Of a DNA stretch of 64,000 nt, positions 58,326-64,000 are shown piece after piece (positions within the stretch are counted from its first letter, which is position 1; each line of letters opens with the position of its first letter). The DNA comes from Coriobacterium glomerans PW2 (GTDB lineage Bacteria; Actinomycetota; Coriobacteriia; Coriobacteriales; Coriobacteriaceae). The notes beneath the pieces were generated by a model. It did not search any database, was not told where the DNA came from, and saw nothing but the letters and a program-made list of their open reading frames with translations. Where the stretch lies: positions 682,001 through 746,000 of the forward strand of contig NC_015389.1 in assembly GCF_000195315.1 (NCBI RefSeq). Direction: 5' to 3'. Position numbers and translations under genes: made by a program.

Positions 58326-60182
58326 ATGCATGAAATTGAACACGAAGGTCCCCTCGATCCGACGGAGATCGCCGAAGAGGTCGATGCCGCGATGGTCGAG
58401 CAAGCTTGTGCCGACGAGATGATCGCCTCGCCGCAGACGAGCGAAGCGCTCGGCGTCGATGGAGCCGAGGACGCTGCACCGGGAAAGAAGGAGCCGGGTT
58501 TTGAAGACCTGGGTCTTCCCGACATCATTCTGAAGGCTGTTCGCGGCCTTCACTACACGACGCCCACCCCCGTGCAGGCCGCCTCGATTCCAAGCGTGCT
58601 GGCCAAACGGGATATACTGGCGGCGGCCCAGACCGGAACGGGCAAGACGGCGGCGTTTCTGCTGCCTGCGATGAGCAATCTCGGCCATGTGGTCCACCAG
58701 GGCCGCAGCCGCAGATCGGCTGAGGGGCGGGGCCCCAAGATGCTCATCATCACCCCGACACGCGAGCTCGCCCAGCAGATCGACAGCGTGTGCACCCAGA
58801 TCGCGACCCGTACCAAGCACATCGCCGTGACCGTGGTGGGGGGTGTTGGTTACAATCCGCAGAAGAGCGCGCTGCGCCGTGGTTGCGATATCTTGGTTGC
58901 CACACCCGGTCGCCTGATCGATCTCATCGACCAGGGTGTCTGCAATCTCAGCGAAGTCGAGATTCTCGTCATAGACGAGGCTGATCGCATGCTTGACATG
59001 GGATTTCTTCCTTCGGTCAAACAGATCGTTGCTCTCACTCCGCCTGAGCGACAGACGCTTTTGTTCTCTGCCACCTTGGATGAGAAGACGTTGGGATCGA
59101 TCAGGGATCTGGTCCGCGACCCTGTGCGCGTCGAGATCGCGGCTGCCACCTCGACCGCTGACACGGTGGACCAGTTCGTCTTGCCGGTCTCATTCGACTC
59201 TAAAAACGACGTGCTCGTCGAGGTGCTCAAGCGCGAGGGCGCGAGCCGCGTCATCGTGTTCATGCGCACCAAGCACCGAGCTGATTCCTGCTGCCGCCGC
59301 CTGACCCATGCGGGGATCTCGGCTGCCGCCATCCACGGCGATCGATCTCAGGCACAGCGGGAGCGCGCGCTCAAGGCGTTTCGAGACGGCCGAAGCGACG
59401 TGCTGGTGGCAACCGATGTCATCGCGCGCGGCATCGACATAAGCGACGTCCGCTACGTCGTTAACTTCGACGTTCCCGGCGAGCCCATCGATTACATCCA
59501 CCGCATCGGCCGCACCGGCCGCGCCGGCGAGGTCGGCTGGGCGCTCACGTTCGTGACCCGCCAAGACATCGATGAGTTTTACGACATCGAGTCCCTGATG
59601 GGCAAGACTGCGGAGATCTACGATGCGCAAGGGATCGACGTGGGAGGCAATGCCCCCGTGATCGACCCTGAGCGCGTTCCGCTCGCTCGCGGGGGCAGGC
59701 GCCGCACGAAACGGAGCAGATCGCGCTCAGGCGCAAAGACGCAGAGAAGCAGACGCGGATCCAGCGAGGAATCTCGGCCGCGCCGCCGCTCGGAGTCGGC
59801 TGGCAAAGCCGCTTCGGTGGGAGAGCATCGCGAGTCCGCTCAACCGAGACCATCTCGCCCGAAGCGGCCGGGCAGGGCGCGAGTGCGATCAGGTGCTGCT
59901 GATGGCGACGCCGCGGCCCGCAGCAGCCGTTCCGATCGCTCGCCGCGTTCCGATCGCTCGCGCACTCGTCGCGAGGGCGCTCGCGGTGGCGATGCCGGCC
60001 GGTCCAGGCGAGCAGAGCGGCCTTCGCGCGATCATGATTGGCGCAATCGCGATCTGCCCGAGGAGCGCACGCGACGCGGTGGCCGTTCTGGCGGCGGGGG
60101 GCGCACGGATACCGGCGGCTCCCCACGCGGGCGATCGGGCGGCGCGAGTCGTCGTCCCGGTGACGGCGGCGGAAGGCGCTAG
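58326..60182 (+). CDS. DEAD-box ATP-dependent RNA helicase with RGG/SR-like tail
   Basis: A 618-aa protein. An acidic N-terminal segment (1-55) precedes the core: Q motif (FEDLGL...TPVQ), AQTGTGKT (101-108), PTRELAQQ, DEAD, SAT, RGIDI and HRIGRTGR. From about 445 the C-terminus is a disordered Arg/Ser/Gly-rich tail of about 170 residues with RSRSR, SRSDRS and RRGGRSGGGG segments, as in CsdA/RhlE-like cold-shock and RNA-degradosome helicases. ATG 58326 has only a weak site; an upstream start at 58278 is possible. The tail probably binds RNA and may promote condensates. Confidence 0.9.
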   Translation: MHEIEHEGPLDPTEIAEEVDAAMVEQACADEMIASPQTSEALGVDGAEDAAPGKKEPGFEDLGLPDIILKAVRGLHYTTPTPVQAASIPSVLAKRDILAAAQTGTGKTAAFLLPAMSNLGHVVHQGRSRRSAEGRGPKMLIITPTRELAQQIDSVCTQIATRTKHIAVTVVGGVGYNPQKSALRRGCDILVATPGRLIDLIDQGVCNLSEVEILVIDEADRMLDMGFLPSVKQIVALTPPERQTLLFSATLDEKTLGSIRDLVRDPVRVEIAAATSTADTVDQFVLPVSFDSKNDVLVEVLKREGASRVIVFMRTKHRADSCCRRLTHAGISAAAIHGDRSQAQRERALKAFRDGRSDVLVATDVIARGIDISDVRYVVNFDVPGEPIDYIHRIGRTGRAGEVGWALTFVTRQDIDEFYDIESLMGKTAEIYDAQGIDVGGNAPVIDPERVPLARGGRRRTKRSRSRSGAKTQRSRRGSSEESRPRRRSESAGKAASVGEHRESAQPRPSRPKRPGRARVRSGAADGDAAARSSRSDRSPRSDRSRTRREGARGGDAGRSRRAERPSRDHDWRNRDLPEERTRRGGRSGGGGRTDTGGSPRGRSGGASRRPGDGGGRR

Positions 60183-60284
60183 GCTTCAGGAGATCTCATT
60201 TACCGAGGCGCACAACGAATCAGCGAAGACGATGGCAGAGCACGAAAGCAGAGGGGGCTGACACATGGCGGGCGGAGTATGGCG

Positions 60285-61775
60285 ATGAAGGCGAGCAGAA
60301 CAGCGCAGCAGGGAAGACGAGCCGCCGCGCGCTCCGAGCGCGGTCGGGCCGAGCAGGCGCGCGTATCCGAGGGTGGCCTCGGTGCACGCGGCCACGCGGC
60401 GGCTATCATGCGCGTGGCCCTCGACCACATGCGCGGTGTGCCCGAGGAGAGAATTCATCATCCGAAGCGCAGCAATCACATGTCTGTGCAGTGGCATGAG
60501 GTGCTCGATGACGGCGAGCAGCTTGCTGTCGAGGCGAGTATCGCGGACAAGTCCTCGATCGTGTGCCGCGTCGGGTTGCTGCTCCTGGGCGGCGGTGCGG
60601 GCAGCTGGCGCGTCCGAGACTCCATGAACAGCGTCGCGCAGGTGCTCGGCGTCACCTGCACGGCAAACGTGGGGCTGACCGCGATCGAGTGCACCTGCTT
60701 CGATGCCAGCGGGGCGTTCTCCGAAGTGGTCAACATTCCCGCTCCGGCTATCAATACCGAGCGTATCTGGTACATGGCCAAGTTCGTCAACGAGGTTTCC
60801 GTGCTCGGCAAGGAATTCTCAGTCAACGAGTTCCATGGGCTCATGGATGGTATCGAGCACCGGCCTCTGAGCTACGCTCCTTGGCGGATCTCCCTGGTCG
60901 TCGCGTTCGCCTGCGCTGCATTCGTTCTGCTTCTCGGAGGCGGCGTGCTCGAGACGGTCTGCGCCTTCTTCGCCTCGGGTCTCGGATGCGCTACGCGCAA
61001 GATCATGACGGATAGGCGCATAACCCACTTCGGTTGCATCGGCATGAGCGTCGCGGTTGCCTGCTTGGTCTATCTGGGCTGTCTGAGTGCGGCGTCGCTT
61101 TTCATCCCCGATGCCATGGAGCACGAGGCGGGATACATCGGAGGGCTTCTGTTCATCGTTCCGGGATTTCCGCTCATCACGAGCGGTCTCGACATCGCCA
61201 AGCTTGACATGAGATCGGGTATCGAGCGAATGTTCTACGCCTTGTCGGCCATGATCGTCGCAGCGATGGTCGCTTGGTTGATCGCCACGCTCGTGCATCT
61301 TCATCCCGATGACTTCGCGCCCTCTGGTCTCGGTCCGATCCAGCAGGCCGGCCTGCGAGCGGTTATGAGTTTCATCGGCGTATATGGGTTCTCGTTCCTG
61401 TTCAACTCGCCGCGCTCCATCGCGCTCACCGCCGCCGTCGTCGGCGCGATCTCCAATGTCGTGCGCCTCACCTTGGTCGACTACACCTTCGTGACTCCAG
61501 AGATGGGTGCGCTGCTGGGAGCGACGATGGCTGGACTTTTGGCCTCTGCGATCGGTTCGCGCACATCTTTCCCGCGCATCTCGATCACCGTGCCCTCCAT
61601 CGTCATCATGGTTCCCGGGCTCTACATGTACCGAGCGGTGTATTGCATGGGAGCGTTTCAGGTGCTCCAGGCAACCGAGTGGATCGTCCGTGCATCCATG
61701 ATCCTCATGTTCTTGCCGATGGGAATCGCGCTGGCGCGCATGTTGACCGATAGCGAGTGGCGCCACTGCAGCTGA
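60285..61775 (+). CDS. Threonine/serine exporter family protein (ThrE-type)
   Basis: A 496-aa membrane protein. An Arg/Ala-rich cytoplasmic N-terminus leads into a ThrE domain (VCRVGLLLLGGGAGSWRVRDSM, SVNEFHGLMDGIE) and about 10 hydrophobic segments, including FIVPGFPLITSGLDIAKLDMRSGIERM and ITVPSIVIMVPGLYMYRAVY, both family hallmarks. Both the ThrE and ThrE_2 halves are on one chain, as in Corynebacterium ThrE. ATG 60285 suits GCGGAG; 60279 is too close. Converges on mnmA with 15 bp between. Confidence 0.88.
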   Translation: MKASRTAQQGRRAAARSERGRAEQARVSEGGLGARGHAAAIMRVALDHMRGVPEERIHHPKRSNHMSVQWHEVLDDGEQLAVEASIADKSSIVCRVGLLLLGGGAGSWRVRDSMNSVAQVLGVTCTANVGLTAIECTCFDASGAFSEVVNIPAPAINTERIWYMAKFVNEVSVLGKEFSVNEFHGLMDGIEHRPLSYAPWRISLVVAFACAAFVLLLGGGVLETVCAFFASGLGCATRKIMTDRRITHFGCIGMSVAVACLVYLGCLSAASLFIPDAMEHEAGYIGGLLFIVPGFPLITSGLDIAKLDMRSGIERMFYALSAMIVAAMVAWLIATLVHLHPDDFAPSGLGPIQQAGLRAVMSFIGVYGFSFLFNSPRSIALTAAVVGAISNVVRLTLVDYTFVTPEMGALLGATMAGLLASAIGSRTSFPRISITVPSIVIMVPGLYMYRAVYCMGAFQVLQATEWIVRASMILMFLPMGIALARMLTDSEWRHCS

Positions 61776-61790
61776 GCCGCTCCGCTGCAC

Positions 61791-62933
61791 TCAGCCCGCA
61801 GTCGAGCGCACGGTTCCTCCGCCGAGCACGATGTCGTCATCATAGACGACCACCGCCTGTCCGGGGGCGATAGCGTACTGGGCCTCATCGAACACGATTC
61901 GCATCAGATCGTCTCGCCCCAACCGGCTCATACGCGCCGCTTGAGCGCGTTGGTGGTAGCGCGTTCGCGCCAGCACATGAAGACCTTGTTCCCGCTCGCG
62001 TGCGAGACGATGCTCCATCTCCTCCGCGGGCATGGTCCAGATCCACCCCTCGGCGATGAGTGCGTCAGCGCGAAGCTCCCGCTGCTCTCCCAGGGTCACC
62101 GTGTTGCATCGCGCATCGAGCGCTGTGACGAACAGAGGGTGCCCGGCTGCGACACCCAGACCCTTTCGTTGGCCGATCGTGTATCTGATCGCGCCTCGAT
62201 GACGCCCCAGCACCGCTCCGGTACCGTCGAGGATGTCTCCCGCTGGCAAGGCGGCGCCGACCCGCCTCTCGATGAAGTCGGCGAAGTCTCTGTCCGCGAT
62301 GAAGCAGATCCCCTGGCTGTCTTTTTTTCTTGCGTTGGGAAATCCCTGCTCGCGTGCTATGCGGCGCACATCGCGTGATTTGATCAGCTCGCCTAAGGGC
62401 AAGAGCACGCGACGCAGCCGCTCCTGTCCCAGCGAGTAGAGCATGTAACTCTGATCCTTCGAGATATCGGTCGCGCAGCGCAGCAGGCGCGCGCCCTCTC
62501 CCGTTCCCTCTTCGGAGTCCTCACGGGTCTCGATCCGCGCGTAGTGCCCCGTTGCGATGAAGTCGCACCCAATCTCGAGCGCGCGATCGAGCAGCGCGCC
62601 GAACTTCAGCGCGCGATTGCAATCCGCGCAGGGGTTCGGTGTCCTGCCGCTCAGGTACTGCTCGACGAACCGATCGATGACCCTGCGCTCAAAGAGATCC
62701 TTGAAATCGAAGACGCGGTGTTCGATACCCAAGCGGGCGCAGACCGCGCGGGCGTCTGCGACATCATCGGCGCAACCGCAGATGCCCTCGGGATCGCGTC
62801 CCATGGTGGTCTCGTCATAGAGGCTCATGGTCGCACCTATGCAGGTGTAGCCCCTCTCAAGCAGAAGATGGGCGGCGACGCTGGAATCGACGCCGCCGCT
62901 CATCGCGACGAGGACGCTCTGCTTTCTGGTCAT
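61791..62933 (-). CDS. mnmA: tRNA-specific 2-thiouridylase MnmA
   Basis: A 380-aa enzyme that puts sulphur at position 2 of wobble U34 in tRNA-Lys, -Glu and -Gln. PP-loop SGGVDSS (12-18), NPCADCN with nucleophile Cys102, KDSQGICFI with Cys210. A Glu/Gly-rich insert lies at 137-147. ATG 62933 follows GAGGGGG; an upstream in-frame extension to 63041 overlaps cysK's 3' region and lacks a site. Lies 112 bp after cysK in the same direction. Together with elp3 it would give s2- and 5-modified U34. Confidence 0.95.
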   Translation of the reverse strand: MTRKQSVLVAMSGGVDSSVAAHLLLERGYTCIGATMSLYDETTMGRDPEGICGCADDVADARAVCARLGIEHRVFDFKDLFERRVIDRFVEQYLSGRTPNPCADCNRALKFGALLDRALEIGCDFIATGHYARIETREDSEEGTGEGARLLRCATDISKDQSYMLYSLGQERLRRVLLPLGELIKSRDVRRIAREQGFPNARKKDSQGICFIADRDFADFIERRVGAALPAGDILDGTGAVLGRHRGAIRYTIGQRKGLGVAAGHPLFVTALDARCNTVTLGEQRELRADALIAEGWIWTMPAEEMEHRLAREREQGLHVLARTRYHQRAQAARMSRLGRDDLMRIVFDEAQYAIAPGQAVVVYDDDIVLGGGTVRSTAG

Positions 62934-63045
62934 TCGGATCCCCCTCAAAACATCTTTGCATGCGCGATCCGCTGAACGACGCGCAAAGCGCTTGTGACCC
63001 GCTGCGGTTGGCGGAGCCCTCCATCTCAGCGCGCGCGACAAGCGC

Positions 63046-63984
63046 TCAAGCGCTGAACAGCGATGTCGATAGATATCGCTCTCCGGTGTCGGGCAGCACG
63101 ACCGCGATGGTTCTGCCGCTGTTCTCAGCGCGGTTCGCGAGCTGCATCGCCGCCCATGCGGCCGCGCCCGAGGAGATCCCGACGAGCAGTCCCTCTGCGC
63201 GGGCGATTCGGCGGCCCATTGAGAGAGCGCGATCGTCGTCTACGGTGATGACCTCGTCGTATATACTCGTATCGAGCACCTCGGGGACGAATCCCGCGCC
63301 GATGCCCTCGATCTCATGCGCACCGGATTCGCCCCGCGAGAGCATCGGCGATCCGGCGGGCTCCACCGCGACGACGCGAACGCGCGGGTTGCGCTCCTTG
63401 AGATAGCGTCCCACGCCGGTGATGGTGCCACCCGTTCCCACGCCGGCAACGAATACATCGACGGAACCATCCGTATCCTGCCAGATCTCCGGCCCCGTTG
63501 TCTCATAGTGGACACGGGGGTTCGCCGGGTTGGTGAACTGTCCGCAGATGATGCTCCCCGGGATGCGCGCGGCAAGCTCCTCGGCTTTGGCGATGGCACC
63601 GTTCATTCCGGCGGCGCCCTCGGTGAGCACCAGCTCGGCACCGTATGCCCTCATGAGACGCCGCCGCTCGACGCTCATCGAATCGGGCATGGTGATGATG
63701 ACGCGATAACCGCGGGCCGCTGCGACCGAAGCGATGCCGACGCCGGTGTTGCCTGATGTGGGCTCGATAACGGTGGCACCTGAGCCTCGACGCAGGCGAC
63801 CGCTGCGCTCCGCGTCATCCAGCATCGCTCGAGCCACCCGGTCTTTGATTGAACCGGCGGGGTTGAACAGCTCGAGTTTGGCGAGAATGCGCGCCTTCAG
63901 GTGGTACTCCTGTTCGATGCGGGTGAGTTCCAGCATCGGCGTGCGACCGATCAGCTGGTCGATAGATGTGCGAAGGGCGCTCAT
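63046..63984 (-). CDS. cysK: Cysteine synthase A (O-acetylserine sulfhydrylase)
   Basis: A 312-aa PLP enzyme making cysteine from O-acetylserine and sulfide. PLP Lys47 in PAGSIKDR, phosphate-binding TSGNTG (76-81), VGTGGTITG and GISSGAA. Complete, with AGGAGG just before the ATG at 63984 and 13 bp from the window edge. It supplies cysteine, the sulphur source for MnmA via a desulfurase not seen here. Confidence 0.96.
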   Translation of the reverse strand: MSALRTSIDQLIGRTPMLELTRIEQEYHLKARILAKLELFNPAGSIKDRVARAMLDDAERSGRLRRGSGATVIEPTSGNTGVGIASVAAARGYRVIITMPDSMSVERRRLMRAYGAELVLTEGAAGMNGAIAKAEELAARIPGSIICGQFTNPANPRVHYETTGPEIWQDTDGSVDVFVAGVGTGGTITGVGRYLKERNPRVRVVAVEPAGSPMLSRGESGAHEIEGIGAGFVPEVLDTSIYDEVITVDDDRALSMGRRIARAEGLLVGISSGAAAWAAMQLANRAENSGRTIAVVLPDTGERYLSTSLFSA

Positions 63985-64000
63985 TGCAGCCTCCTGCTCG

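Noticed and set aside
60265-60288. 7-codon ORF before the ThrE-type gene
   Set aside because: Too short to support, though it overlaps the start and has a GAGGGGG site.

Overview
The window is chromosomal DNA from a high-GC Actinomycetota bacterium. The 16S gene reads as Coriobacteriia, closest in remembered signature to the Collinsella/Olsenella/Atopobium side of the class, so I place it in Coriobacteriia without naming a genus. Support comes from strong GC bias at third positions, GTG/TTG starts, hairpin terminators that often lack a U tract, an infC-rpmI-rplT operon beside a tRNA-Leu, and a complete 16S-23S-5S operon. I see no prophage, insertion sequence or CRISPR array.

Layout. 1-8 kb: a 2-keto-3-deoxygluconate route (KDG kinase cut by the window edge, KDPG aldolase, a convergent RpiR-type regulator), a ceramidase-like protein without its metal ligands, a peptide-deformylase-like protein with an altered HExxH motif, a HAD phosphatase and an SPFH protein. 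6.7-9.4 kb: a two-gene sucrose/fructoside cassette (GH32 hydrolase and LacY/CscB-type permease). 9.5-14.3 kb, minus strand: GNAT protein, a small overlooked ORF, a Ski2-like helicase and a 3-hydroxyacyl-CoA dehydrogenase.

14.4-18.9 kb is a tRNA-modification locus: TrmB and a Trm9-like methyltransferase diverge from a bacterial Elp3, which is coupled to a spermidine-synthase-like protein. MnmA lies at the far end of the window. 18.8-24.3 kb is a compact operon coding for a TerB-N/TerB-C protein, a BrxD-type ATPase and a BrxHI/Lhr-like helicase. These resemble parts of type 2 BREX, but no PglX, PglZ or BrxC is present. I consider it the best candidate for a poorly described system.

24.4-36 kb: fused PurL-PurQ, an LTA-synthase-family enzyme and a complete liv branched-chain amino-acid ABC transporter (livJ-H-M-G-F). 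36-43.6 kb: a RecJ/RecQ-like fusion preceded by a 32-codon ORF, Rel (p)ppGpp synthetase/hydrolase, an MBL hydrolase and class II FBP aldolase. 43.7-51.1 kb: tRNA-Leu(CAA), the infC operon with an attenuator and an AUA start, and the rRNA operon with two promoters. 51.6-63.98 kb: an LPXTG-anchored BspA-type repeat protein, coaE, a lytic transglycosylase, uvrB, a DEAD-box RNA helicase, a ThrE-type exporter, mnmA and cysK.

Coordinates are read from the sequence. Family assignments rest on recognised motifs and remembered family sequences; no database search was run. rRNA ends are estimated by comparison with E. coli and may be off by several bases.
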